A stretch of DNA of 64,000 nucleotides from Hymenobacter busanensis (GCF_008727865.1 NZ_VTWU01000003.1:657374-721373), one strand, 5' to 3'. Shown: positions 26,661-34,972, counted from the stretch's first letter. Made by a program: numbers and translations. The notes: generated by a model not told the origin, from the sequence alone.

Positions 26661-28190
26661 ATGAAACAGCTTTACCCGGTTCTGGCCGCTCTGCTTATGG
26701 CCTCCGCCGCCACGGCGCAAACCACGCCGGGCGGAGTGCGCATCGGCACGGCCGGTGCCCCCCACGACAAAGCCATCCTTGAGCTAAGCGCCACGGGCAA
26801 GGGCCTACTCATTCCGCGCATGGACTCGGCCGCCCGCGCCCAGATTGCCAGCCCGCCCGACGGGCTGATGGTGTTTCAGACCGATGGGCGCAAGGGTTTC
26901 TGGTACGCCCTGAGCGGCGAGTGGCTCTTCATCCCCGATAAGACCAAGTCGGGCGACAACCTCGGCAACCACCGCGCCACCCAGGCTTTCAACCTGAACA
27001 ACAAGCCCCTGACAGGGGTGGCCACCGCCGCCCTGGGCGACTCTACGGCCCAGGTACTGATCCAGTCGTCGGTGCCCAGCAAAAGCGTGGCCCTGATGAC
27101 GCGCAGCGTCTACGGCCGCAACTACACCCGCACCACGCTCTCGGGTTACGGCACGGGGCCCTACGGGCAGGATATTGACTACGCCGTGTGGGGCAACGCC
27201 TACCGCTCCGAGGGCTGGGGCGGCATCTTTACCGCTGGCCGGCCCGGCCAGACGCCCCTGCGCTGGGTGGGGCTGGCCGGACACCCCGGCTACATTAACG
27301 CCAACGCGGCCATCCGCATCGTCGACGGCACGCAGGCCGCTGGTCGGGTGCTTACTTCTGACGGCGTGGGCAACGGCAAGTGGATGCCCATTACGGCGGC
27401 CGGGGGCAACTTCAACCTGGGCACCTTTCAGCTGGTGGGCAACGGCGGCTCGAACGGCATCCGCATCAGTGCCGCCGGCGTGGTGGAGCAGGCCGGCGTG
27501 GCCTCGCCCACCTTGTTGCTGCACTCCAACACCAACGACCTCGTAACCGGGGGCACGCTGCAGTGGCGCGAATCGAACACCGCCTACGGCTGGAACCTGC
27601 GCCACAACACCGGCGGCAACGAAGCCGGGCAGGCCGCCGACCGCCTGATTCTGGAGCGGGTGAACGGGGCGGGGGGCGTGGGCGTAATGAGCTGGAACCA
27701 GAATACCGGCAACGTGGGTATCAACACCCTTAACGCGGGCTACACCCTGGACGTGAACGGCACCATCCGCGGCAGCAACGTGTCGCCTTCCGACGTGCGC
27801 TTCAAGCAGGACGTGCGGCCCTTGGGCGGGGCGCTGGCCGCCGTGCGGCAGTTGCGCGGGGTGCGCTACCGCTGGAACGCGCTGGGCGTGCAGCACGGCG
27901 GCACGGCCGGGGCCGAGCAGGTGGGCTTGCTGGCCCAGGAAGTAGAACGCATCTACCCCGAACTGGTAAGCACCGATGCCCAGGGCTACAAGGCCGTGAA
28001 CTACGCCCAGCTCACGCCGGTGCTGCTCGAAGCTATTAAAGAACTGGAGGCGGCGCTGGCCGCCCAAACCCGGCGCGCCGACCAAGCCCAGGCCGCCCAG
28101 CAGGCCGACCACGCCAGCTTGCTGACTTTGCAGGAGCAGGTAGCCGCCCTGCGCGCCGCGCTGGTGCCAGCGGCGCAGGCGCAACGGTAA
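26661..28190 (+). CDS. Tail-fibre-like secreted protein with C-terminal peptidase S74 chaperone domain, copy A
   Basis: A 509-residue protein with signal peptide (MKQLYPVLAALLMASAATAQ). Residues ~25-110 form a leader module (ALS-like ATGKGLLIPRMDSAAR, DGLMVFQTDGRKGFWYALSG, LFIPDK) shared with the genes at 28429 and 30828. The middle is a repetitive beta-rich shaft. The C-terminus is an S74 intramolecular chaperone: SDVRFKQDVRPLGGALAAVRQLRGVRYRW, QVGLLAQEVERIYPELV, YAQLTPVLLEAIKELE, then a coiled coil. S74 domains help trimeric phage tail spikes and bacterial adhesins fold and then cleave off. This points to a trimeric surface fibre. The start is the ATG at the signal peptide. Confidence 0.9.
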   Translation: MKQLYPVLAALLMASAATAQTTPGGVRIGTAGAPHDKAILELSATGKGLLIPRMDSAARAQIASPPDGLMVFQTDGRKGFWYALSGEWLFIPDKTKSGDNLGNHRATQAFNLNNKPLTGVATAALGDSTAQVLIQSSVPSKSVALMTRSVYGRNYTRTTLSGYGTGPYGQDIDYAVWGNAYRSEGWGGIFTAGRPGQTPLRWVGLAGHPGYINANAAIRIVDGTQAAGRVLTSDGVGNGKWMPITAAGGNFNLGTFQLVGNGGSNGIRISAAGVVEQAGVASPTLLLHSNTNDLVTGGTLQWRESNTAYGWNLRHNTGGNEAGQAADRLILERVNGAGGVGVMSWNQNTGNVGINTLNAGYTLDVNGTIRGSNVSPSDVRFKQDVRPLGGALAAVRQLRGVRYRWNALGVQHGGTAGAEQVGLLAQEVERIYPELVSTDAQGYKAVNYAQLTPVLLEAIKELEAALAAQTRRADQAQAAQQADHASLLTLQEQVAALRAALVPAAQAQR

Positions 28191-28428
28191 GTAGGGTGCA
28201 AGCGGATACCGCCCGCCACGCGGAAGTCTGCCCGGTGGGTGGCGCCGGCGAAAACGTCGGTGGAGGTGCCGACGTCGCCGAAGAACACATAGCCTGGCTG
28301 GGCGCTGGGGTAGTCCCGGTAGCCCAGCAGGCGTTGCCGCTGGAAACGATGCGGCCGGTGGCTGGGCGGACAACGGATAAGGCCACGCAGGGCCGCCGGC
28401 AGACATTGCCACGCAGCCCGTCCGCGAC
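28191..28428 (-). pseudogene. Possible remnant of an unidentified coding sequence
   Basis: Between two tail-fibre-like genes the - strand contains a stop-free stretch with strong third-position G/C bias and protein-like composition, including LLGYRDYPSAQPGYVFFGDV and later HRADFRVAGGIRLHP. It has no start codon of its own except a GTG at 28288 and runs into the 3' end of the + strand gene. I do not recognise the family. It looks like a fragment left by rearrangement. Confidence 0.35.
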
Positions 28429-30627
28429 TTACTCGGTCTGCGTCACGGTGTAGGTCACGCGCACGGCCCCGAAGGCACAGTCGGTGCTTTTCGCATCCAC
28501 CAGCACGTAATACGCCCGGCTGTTGTCGATGACGCGGGAGCTGGTGGGTGTGAAGGACAGGACGGCGTAGCCCGGGGTGCCCGAGGAAAAAGCAGCGTCG
28601 CTGTAAGAGCCGGGGGCCCCCATGCCCGTGTCGGTGGGCAGCACCGAAATGAAAAACACCCGCAGGTCAGTGGACGCGTCGGTATCCTGGCCGTAGCACT
28701 TGATGCCGGTGATGGTAGCCCCCTGCGGCAGATGCACGGGAATGCGCAGGGCATAGTTCGAGTAGATATACTCGCCCTGACCGATGGGGACGCGAATCTT
28801 ATAGGCCCCAGCGCCTTCCAGCTCCGGATTCGCGTCGCTGATACCGTAGGTGATGCTGTAGGTCTTGGCAGCGGCGTAGGTGTAGGCGTTGGCGGCAGGC
28901 AGGCTGGCATTGCCGGCGCTGGTTACCGAAAGGCCGGTGCTACCGCCGTTGCCCACCAAGGCGTTGGTGCCCAGCTTCAGATTTTGGGTAGCGGTGTGGT
29001 TGCCCAGGTTGTCGCCGGGGCTGGTGGGCAGGGCCACAGTGGTGCCGCCGGGGCCGGTCAGGGTCAGGTTCTGGCCGCTTAGGGTCAGGGCGCGGTTGGC
29101 GCTGGTTTGGGTAGTTCCATCCGGAAACATGAAGCCGCCGGTGCTGCTGTAGACGGTGCCCGCAACTTCGAGCGGCTGGCTGGGCGCGGCGGTACCGATG
29201 CCCACGTTGGTCGAGGGCAGCACCGTGAGGGCCGGCACCGACTCCACCGCCGCCGGCGTGGTCATGTAGGTCTTGAAGGCCAGGTCCACGTCGGTGCCCG
29301 GAAACCCCTGGGGAATGGCCGTGCCCCCGGCGTAGGGGTTGCCGGACTGGAAGAAGAAGTAAATGCGCCCCGAGGGCGCCTGCACGCTCAGGGTGTAGGG
29401 CTGGCCGGCCGTCAGCAGCACCGGCGTGGGCAGCACGATGCTCTGGTACACCAGCGTCGAACTGTAGCTCAGGTTGCTGATGGCAAAGGTCTGGGTGCTC
29501 AGCAGGGTGCCGGCGGTGCCCGCGCCCTGGTACAGGGTGAAGACGGCCTGGCCGGCCCCGGCATCGAACAGCCCGATGTCGACGCGCACCAGCCGGTTGC
29601 TGCTGCCCGCCGTAAACGACTGGCTGGCCCCCACCTTGAAGTCGGAGCCGGAGCCCAGCGTCTGCTGCTGGTCGACGCCCACGCCGGCCGGGTTGATTCG
29701 CTCGCCGTTGACCTGCAGGGGGCCGGCCGGCGTAGCCGTGCCCACGCCCACGTTGCCGGCGTCGTCGAGGTGCAGGCCGCCGGTGCCGTTGTTGGACAGG
29801 GTCTGGCCGTTGAGTTTCAGGGATTGGGTGGCGGTGTGGTTGCCCAGGTTGTCGCCCGCGCCACCGCCGGCCGCGGCGGCGGTGGTTTGCACCGTGCCGT
29901 CGGGGAAGCGGAAGCCGCCGGTGCTGCTGTACACCTGCCCGGCTACTTCCAACTTCTGGCCGGGGGCGGTGGTGCCAATGCCCAGGTTGCCGTTGTTGAG
30001 GAAACGGGCCCACTCGGTGACGGCGTTGCCGGTGGTGGCCCCACCGAAGCGGATGCCCGCGTTGGCGCCGCCCAGCCCCTGCTGGTTGAGCAGCCAGGTT
30101 TCGCCGTCGCCGCCGGTGCGGTTCCATTGCAGGTAGGCGCCCTGGTTGCCGACGGGCGCGTGGGCGCGGGCCAGCACGCCGCCGTCCACATCGAGCCGCT
30201 GGGTGGGGCTGCCGACGCCCACGCCTACGTTGCCGCCGTTATCGACGCGCAGGCCGTTGGCGTTGGCCGGGGCGTTGCTAAGCCAGTGGTTGTTCAGGCC
30301 CAGGTTGGTGCTGGCGGTGTGGCTGCCGAGGTTGTCGCCGGCGCGGGCCTTGTCCGGGATAAACAGCCAAGTGCCGCTCAGGGCGTACCAGAAGCCCTTG
30401 CGGCCGTCGGTCTGGAACACCATCAGCCCGTCGGGCGGGCTGGCAATCTGGGCGCGGGCGGCCGAGTCCATGCGCGGGATGAGCAGGCCCTTGCCGGTGG
30501 CCGAAATGTCGAGGGCGGCTGTGGGGTTGGGCGTGGCGGTGCCGATGCCTACCGAGCCGGTGGTTTGGGCCAGGGCCGCGGGGGCGGTGGCCAGCAGCAG
30601 CGCTGCGCAGGCGTATTTGTGAAGCAT
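28429..30627 (-). CDS. Tail-fibre-like secreted protein without S74 domain, copy B
   Basis: A 732-residue protein with signal peptide (MLHKYACAALLLATAPAALAQ). It has the shared leader module (residues ~22-100), then repeated units of the type NVGIGTATPxxxLEVxGxVYSSTGGFxFPDGTxQT separated by GDNLGNHTATQxLKLxxxxL. A jelly-roll-like insert (SQSFTAGSSNRLVRVDIGLFDAG ... LLTAGQPYTLSVQAPSG) lies in the middle. The C-terminal ~150 residues (IRVPIGQGEYIYSNYALRIPVHLPQGATITGIKC ... SSRVIDNSRAYYVLVDA) are a beta-sandwich unlike S74. The VGIGTxxP repeats are the pattern common in tail-fibre-like surface proteins of Bacteroidota. It is on the same strand as copy C. Confidence 0.88.
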   Translation of the reverse strand: MLHKYACAALLLATAPAALAQTTGSVGIGTATPNPTAALDISATGKGLLIPRMDSAARAQIASPPDGLMVFQTDGRKGFWYALSGTWLFIPDKARAGDNLGSHTASTNLGLNNHWLSNAPANANGLRVDNGGNVGVGVGSPTQRLDVDGGVLARAHAPVGNQGAYLQWNRTGGDGETWLLNQQGLGGANAGIRFGGATTGNAVTEWARFLNNGNLGIGTTAPGQKLEVAGQVYSSTGGFRFPDGTVQTTAAAAGGGAGDNLGNHTATQSLKLNGQTLSNNGTGGLHLDDAGNVGVGTATPAGPLQVNGERINPAGVGVDQQQTLGSGSDFKVGASQSFTAGSSNRLVRVDIGLFDAGAGQAVFTLYQGAGTAGTLLSTQTFAISNLSYSSTLVYQSIVLPTPVLLTAGQPYTLSVQAPSGRIYFFFQSGNPYAGGTAIPQGFPGTDVDLAFKTYMTTPAAVESVPALTVLPSTNVGIGTAAPSQPLEVAGTVYSSTGGFMFPDGTTQTSANRALTLSGQNLTLTGPGGTTVALPTSPGDNLGNHTATQNLKLGTNALVGNGGSTGLSVTSAGNASLPAANAYTYAAAKTYSITYGISDANPELEGAGAYKIRVPIGQGEYIYSNYALRIPVHLPQGATITGIKCYGQDTDASTDLRVFFISVLPTDTGMGAPGSYSDAAFSSGTPGYAVLSFTPTSSRVIDNSRAYYVLVDAKSTDCAFGAVRVTYTVTQTE
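30331..30562. repeat. 232-bp duplicated segment, unit in copy B
   Basis: This segment and 32109-32340 are identical at 229 of 232 positions by my alignment, with no gaps, while flanking sequence diverges at once. Both encode the leader module of tail-fibre-like genes. A more diverged copy lies inverted at about 26777-26970. Confidence 0.9.
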
Positions 30628-30690
30628 GGCAATAGGGGCGAGTAATGGGACGAGCAGTAAGGCCCGGCCGGCGGGCCCAACAAAGGTCGT

Positions 30691-30748
30691 CCGGTCGGCG
30701 CGGTGGTTTTGTCGCATGTTGATGCGACAAAACCACCGCGCCGACCGG
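30691..30748. repeat. Perfect 27-bp inverted repeat with 4-nt loop
   Basis: The arms 30691-30717 and 30722-30748 are exactly complementary over 27 bp, separated by GTTG. It lies between the stop of copy C and the start of copy B, both on the - strand, about 64 bp upstream of copy B's ATG. There is no T run on either side, so it is not an ordinary terminator. Confidence 0.9.
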
Positions 30749-30771
30749 GCGGTACGCCCCCCGCCAAACGT

Positions 30772-30807
30772 CGCCGCGCCGCCTACCCGGAGGTTGGCGG
30801 CGCGGCG
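30772..30807 (-). terminator. GC hairpin after copy C
   Basis: 12-bp arms CGCCGCGCCGCC / GGCGGCGCGGCG around a 12-nt loop, 20 bp after the stop of the gene at 30828. It lacks a T run, so it is only a probable terminator or 3'-end stabiliser. Confidence 0.5.
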
Positions 30808-30827
30808 TGCGGGCACAAAAGCCGGGG

Positions 30828-32408
30828 TTATCGGCTCGCAGGTGCCTGGGCCGTAGCCTGCGTGCTTAGCAAGCGGGTCACCTGCGCCTGTAGGGTGAGC
30901 AGGGCAGCGTGGTCGGCCTCGGCCTGGGCCGTGCGCGTCTGCAGGGCGGTGTTCTGGCGGCGCAGCTCGAGCAACTCAGCGGTCGGAGCCTGCCCCTGCC
31001 GAATCTGCTGTTGCAGGCGGGCGTTTTCGGTTTCCAGGGCCAGCACGCGGCGGTACAGGGCCTGAATGGCAATCAGGTTGACCCCGTCGAAGTCGGCCTG
31101 GTTGATGGTGGTGGCGTTGCCGCTGCGCCCGACGCCGTCGTGGCCGAAGGCGGCGAAGAAGTCCTGGGCCATGGGGCCGTAGTGGCGCATGGTGTCGGGG
31201 CTCTGGCCGCGGTAGTTCCACGAGCCCAGGCGCATGGCGTTGATGCGGTCGAGGAACTGGTTGCCGTCGGCCAGCACCACCCGCTCTTTTTTAGTGGAGT
31301 CCGAAATGACGGTCCAGGCGTTGGCGCCGGCGGTTAGTTGCACGCCCACGCTCATGGCGGTGTTGGTGAAGAGGCGGTAACCTCCGGCGTAGCGGGCCGA
31401 AAACTGGTTGTTGGTGGTGGCGCGCAGGGTGTCGTTGCCGTTGGCGTCGGCAATGGTGAAGGTGCCGAAGCGGCCGCTGGCCGAGGCGTAGCGGCCCATG
31501 ACGATGGCGTTGGCGGCGTTGGCGGTGCACCATTCGCCCAGGGCCACGGAGTAGTTGCCCTGGGCTTTGCTGTTGATACCCCCGGTCAGGTTGTAGTTGC
31601 CCCGGGCGCGGCAGCTCCGGCCAATGACCAAGGCCCCGGAAGACAGCTGGTCGATGGCGTTTTCGCGGCCCAGGCAGGTGGCGTAGCTGCCCCGCACGTT
31701 GTTGTTGTAGCCGGTGGCCAGGCTGTAGAGGCCCACAACCAAGTTGTTGTAGCCGAAAGCAGCGGAGTAGAAGCCCATGTTGGCGGCGTCCCACTGCGTG
31801 CCGTCGACGCCCCCGGCCCGGAATGAGCCGAAGTAGCTGGTCCACATCAGCCGGTCGCCGGAGCCGCTGAGGGCGGGCGCGGGCGGGCCGTAGCCGATGC
31901 TGGTGCGCACCAGGAAGCCCGCATCGGCATCATCCAGACGTAGCCCGGCACCATTGTCGTAGGTGTTGAGGGGGCGAATAGCGGTGCGCAGGCGTACCAG
32001 GCCGTTGGCGTCGATGGTCAGGCCGTTGGTGCCGGGGGCGGCGGCCGTGCCGCCTACTATCCGCTTGCCGTTGAGCACCAAGTTTTGGCTGAGCACGTGG
32101 TTGCCCAGGTTGTCGCCGGCGCGGGCCTTGTCGGGGATGAAGAGCCAAGTGCCGCTCAGGGCGTACCAGAAGCCCTTGCGGCCGTCGGTCTGGAACACCA
32201 TCAGCCCGTCGGGCGGGCTGGCAATCTGGGCGCGGGCGGCCGAGTCCATGCGCGGGATGAGCAGGCCCTTGCCGGTGGCCGAAATGTCGAGGGCGGCTGT
32301 GGGGTTGGGCGTGGCGGTGCCGATGCCTACCGAGCCGGTGGGGGTTTGGGCTTGGGCGGCAGCACTGGCGGCCGTGAGCAGCAAGGAAACGAGTAGGGTT
32401 GTTTTCAT
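30828..32408 (-). CDS. Trimeric-adhesin/tail-fibre-like protein with C-terminal S74-like domain, copy C
   Basis: A 526-residue protein with signal peptide (MKTTLLVSLLLTAASAAAQAQ) and the shared leader module. Residues ~220-370 have ~14-residue units such as AAFGYNNLVVGLYSLATGYNN, SYATCLGRENAI, NYSVALGEWCTAN, ANAIVMGRYASASG, which match the YadA-like head repeats (SVALGxxAxA) of trimeric autotransporters. Then STKKERVVLADGNQFLDRINAMRLGSWNYRG ... HYGPMAQDFFAAFG ... LIAIQALYRRVLALETENARLQQQIR is an S74-type chaperone followed by a coiled coil. This mosaic suggests a trimeric surface adhesin. The ATG at 32408 starts the signal peptide. Confidence 0.9.
   Translation of the reverse strand: MKTTLLVSLLLTAASAAAQAQTPTGSVGIGTATPNPTAALDISATGKGLLIPRMDSAARAQIASPPDGLMVFQTDGRKGFWYALSGTWLFIPDKARAGDNLGNHVLSQNLVLNGKRIVGGTAAAPGTNGLTIDANGLVRLRTAIRPLNTYDNGAGLRLDDADAGFLVRTSIGYGPPAPALSGSGDRLMWTSYFGSFRAGGVDGTQWDAANMGFYSAAFGYNNLVVGLYSLATGYNNNVRGSYATCLGRENAIDQLSSGALVIGRSCRARGNYNLTGGINSKAQGNYSVALGEWCTANAANAIVMGRYASASGRFGTFTIADANGNDTLRATTNNQFSARYAGGYRLFTNTAMSVGVQLTAGANAWTVISDSTKKERVVLADGNQFLDRINAMRLGSWNYRGQSPDTMRHYGPMAQDFFAAFGHDGVGRSGNATTINQADFDGVNLIAIQALYRRVLALETENARLQQQIRQGQAPTAELLELRRQNTALQTRTAQAEADHAALLTLQAQVTRLLSTQATAQAPASR
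32109..32340. repeat. 232-bp duplicated segment, unit in copy C
   Basis: Partner of 30331-30562; the three differences cluster within 15 bp near its left side. The near-identity at synonymous sites indicates recent duplication or ongoing gene conversion. Confidence 0.9.
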
Positions 32409-32615
32409 GGACCGCGGCGGGGTGAGAAGCAGAGCGAAGATGGGACGCGCCCGCCCGCTGTTTCCGGCAATGGCTGTCAACAACCGGTGGCGGGGGGTGA
32501 GTGACGGAATTTGGGGAGCGGGCGCGCCGGAACGCAAAGCGCCCGGTTTCCGTGGGGGAGGCCGGGTGCTGGCGCGTAATTGCAACAAAGGCGGTAGGAT
32601 AGATGGGCAACGGGG

Positions 32616-32655
32616 CACCTCACCCCCGGCCCCTCTCCCAAAGCGAGAGGGAGCC
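32616..32655. repeat. Short REP-like element
   Basis: The stretch CACCTCACCCCCGGCCCC followed by a small hairpin (CCCTCT 32631-32636 with AGAGGG 32646-32651) matches the widely scattered intergenic element whose translation reads SPPAPLPxxEG in spurious ORFs of many bacteria. It lies upstream of copy C. Identification is from memory of that pattern. Confidence 0.45.
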
Positions 32656-32687
32656 ACGGCGGCGCGGTGGGCGGAAGCGGGGCCGAA

Positions 32688-33371
32688 CTACACGGCCGGG
32701 GCGGGCTTGGCGGAGCGGGCGGCGGTGTTGATGGTTTGGCGGGCCGACTGGTAGGCGGTGTGGAACTTGGGCTGGCTGCGCTGGTAGCGGACGAGGAACT
32801 TGTCGAGGCGGTTGCGGAGCAGGGCGGTGGCCTGGCGCAGGTCGGTGCCTAGGGTTTTGGTGTGGGCTTTGCCGTCGGCGGCAGCTACGCGGGGGGCGGT
32901 TTGCTCTTGCTAGAAGGCGGTGAGGGCGGCCTGGAAGTCGGTGAGCTCCTGGGCCGTTACGCCTTGCTCCTGGAGCTGGGGCAGCAGGGCGGTGGCGCGG
33001 GTGTGGAGGTTTTTGGCGATGCGCTGGAGGTCGTTGTCGGTGGCGCGGGTAAGCTGGTATTCGGAGTAGTCGGCGTCGGTTTGGAGGTTGAGGTCGTCGG
33101 TGGCGTCGGCGTGGGCGAAGAGGGCGGCGGCGACTTCGGCGGCGCGCTGGGCCAGCAGGAGCTTGGTTTTCTTTTTGACGGCGCCGGGCTTGGCCACGCC
33201 GGCGGCGCGCTGCTGGGTGGTGGCGGTGGGGTCGAGGTCGGCCACCAGGTCGGCGAGCTGCTGGCGGGCGGTGGTGAGGGCGGCGTTGGTGGCGTAGAGG
33301 TCGGCGTGCTCCTCGAGCACGGCCAGGGTGGCTTGCATCATCTGCAGTTTCGCCCGTTGCTTGTCATTCAT
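32688..33371 (-). pseudogene. Conserved hypothetical helical protein interrupted by an in-frame TAG
   Basis: From ATG 33371 the frame encodes 153 residues (MNDKQRAKLQMMQATLAVLE...) and meets TAG at 32912-32910. Without shifting frame it continues for 73 further codons to the stop at 32690-32688, with LRQATALLRNRLDKFLVRYQRSQPKFHTAYQSARQ. That tail (TNRLDK...YxxxxPxFxxxYxxAR) is the conserved C-terminus of an uncharacterised helical family common in Hymenobacter, so the stop is within the gene. The family is usually ~200-230 residues; the full frame is 227 codons. Either the gene is inactivated by a point mutation (TAG from CAG or TAC) or makes a truncated product. Confidence 0.8.
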
Positions 33372-33468
33372 GGGATTGAGAGGAAAAAAGATGGATGTGG
33401 ATTAGGGAGTAATATATGGTTATAAAGATTCGATGGTACTGACGGGAGAAAAAATACCGGCGGCTAAC

Positions 33469-33783
33469 CGCACAATGGCGGTTGACGGGCGCACAATGAC
33501 CGATGACGACCGCACAAGGGGACGTGTCGGGCTCACAACGGCCGGTGCCGGGTTCACAATGGCTCGTGTCGACCTCACAATGCTCGGTGTCAACCGCACA
33601 ATGGCATGTGTCAAGCTCACAATGCTCGGTGACGGGCTCACAATGGCCGGTGTCAACCGCACAATGAACGGTGACGGGCTCACAATGCTCCGTGCCGAGC
33701 GCACAATGGCTGGTGGCCGCCGCACAACGGGCGGTGCCGACTGCACAACGGTTGTTGTCGGGGTGACAATGCCCGGTGGCAGG
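33469..33783. repeat. Tandem array: fifteen 21-bp units, no indels
   Basis: Fifteen consecutive units, each exactly 21 bp, start with (C/T)(G/T)CACAATG or a close variant; consensus about CTCACAATGCTCGGTGTCGGG. ACAA is present in all fifteen. The sequence between repeats differs unit by unit. Because 21 is a multiple of three, several frames are open on both strands (for example a - strand heptad with one Cys per unit), but none has a convincing start or family. The array lies between the divergent starts at 33371 and 33845, ending about 35 bp before a TATCTTTG promoter box. Confidence 0.95.
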
Positions 33784-33817
33784 CGCGCACGGGCTGCTGG
33801 CGGCGCGGCTCCGCAGG

Positions 33818-33825
33818 TATCTTTG
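33818..33825 (+). promoter_or_regulatory. Candidate -7 box TATCTTTG
   Basis: A perfect TAnnTTTG match, 20 bp before the ATG at 33845. The -33 region has CTG rather than TTG at the expected distance. The 21-bp array lies immediately upstream. Confidence 0.5.
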
Positions 33826-33844
33826 CGGAAAACCAGCCTTGTTA

Positions 33845-34972
33845 ATGTCTGCATCCATTGCTTCGCCACGCCACTGGCTGCTGCTCGTCATCACATCGTT
33901 GCTACTGACCAACTGCTTGGCTCAGGAGCAGCAACGGCAGCCGTCGGCGGCGCCTGCCGGGCGCCCGGCCAATACGGCCTCCGGCAAACTACCGCCGACC
34001 GGCCGGGTGACGGCGCGGGCCGCCGGGCCGGACTCGATTTACGCGGGCGTGGCGCAGCTGCCGACGCTGGTGGGCGGCGGGAGCATCGGGCCGGCGGTGG
34101 AGCAGGTGGTGCGGCAGCAGCTGGTGGTGCCCGATAGTATTCCGGTGCCGGAAAAGCTGGTGTTGTGGCTGCTGGTGGGCAAAACCGGCCGGATGGAAAA
34201 CGTCAAAGTGCTGGCCGGCACCGCCGACGAGAACATGGCTGGCGGACTAGCGTACGACCTGCTCAGCCGGTTGCCGCAGCTCGTGCCGGGCCGGCACCGG
34301 GGCCGGGCCGTGCGCGTGGAGCTGACCCTGACGGTGCCGCTCACGGGAGCCAACGCGCCGCTGATGTGGTCGGCCGCCCAGCGCACGGAAACGCAAACAA
34401 TGAAAACCGGCCTGGCGCGGCGGCTAGCGGACGAGACGGACGCCGCGTTCCTGCACCGGGTGCTGCCGCTGGCCGCCCGAACAACGACGGATGTGGTAGC
34501 TTATCCCCGGCGGCCCGGCGCCTACGGCCGGCAGCTGTTTTTCTCGCTAGCGGGCGGCCCCGAAAACGAATACGGCACTGACCTGTACGTGCTCGACCCC
34601 TACGCGCCCGACACCTACGCCGTGCAGGTGCTGCCCCTGCCCACCATGGCCGACCTGACCAACCTGGCGTCCCTGTTTTTTGTCGACGTAGACCACGACG
34701 GGCAGAAAGAGCTGCTGGCCCTGACCACCTGCAGCCTGCGGGAGGGGTTCGAGGGCGACGACGGGGAGGTGCTGTACGGCCGGGCCCCGCATTACCAGAC
34801 GCTCATTTACCGGCTGGACGGGCAGCACCCTGACGGCCGCCCGCGGTACCGCGAAGACCATACCCCCCGCCCGTACCTCGATGAGCTGCCCACGGCCGCG
34901 GCGGTGCGGGCGGCCTTGGCCCGGCACCAACCACCGAAGCCCGCCGCCCGGCCGGCCGCGAAGAAGCCGTAG
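33845..34972 (+). CDS. Hypothetical lipoprotein with TonB-C-like domain
   Basis: A 375-residue protein from ATG 33845; the signal MSASIASPRHWLLLVITSLLLTNC gives a lipobox-like LLTNC. Residues ~55-165 resemble a TonB C-terminal/energy-transducer fold (AVEQVVRQQLVVPDSIPVPEKLVLWLLVGKTGRMENVKVLAG ... RAVRVELTLTVPL), a domain Bacteroidota use in many non-TonB envelope proteins. The second half has DVDHDGQKELLALTT, an FG-GAP/EF-hand-like calcium loop, and a Pro/Ala-rich tail. Function unknown. It is probably driven by the promoter box just upstream, next to the 21-bp array. Confidence 0.8.
   Translation: MSASIASPRHWLLLVITSLLLTNCLAQEQQRQPSAAPAGRPANTASGKLPPTGRVTARAAGPDSIYAGVAQLPTLVGGGSIGPAVEQVVRQQLVVPDSIPVPEKLVLWLLVGKTGRMENVKVLAGTADENMAGGLAYDLLSRLPQLVPGRHRGRAVRVELTLTVPLTGANAPLMWSAAQRTETQTMKTGLARRLADETDAAFLHRVLPLAARTTTDVVAYPRRPGAYGRQLFFSLAGGPENEYGTDLYVLDPYAPDTYAVQVLPLPTMADLTNLASLFFVDVDHDGQKELLALTTCSLREGFEGDDGEVLYGRAPHYQTLIYRLDGQHPDGRPRYREDHTPRPYLDELPTAAAVRAALARHQPPKPAARPAAKKP

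Noticed and set aside
26661..32408. A prophage, because of tail-fibre and S74 chaperone domains
   Set aside because: Each protein has a Sec signal peptide and there are no capsid, tail, terminase or integrase genes, so these are surface proteins of the bacterium.
33469..33783. CRISPR array
   Set aside because: Units are contiguous 21-mers whose variation is within the repeat; there are no unique spacers of 30-40 bp and no cas genes nearby.
33364..33912. A - strand frame of 182 codons through the 21-bp array, with a Cys in every heptad, as a cysteine-rich repeat protein
   Set aside because: It overlaps the start of the well-supported + strand gene at 33845 and the - strand gene at 33371, has no signal peptide or family, and two other frames through the array are equally open because 21 is a multiple of three.
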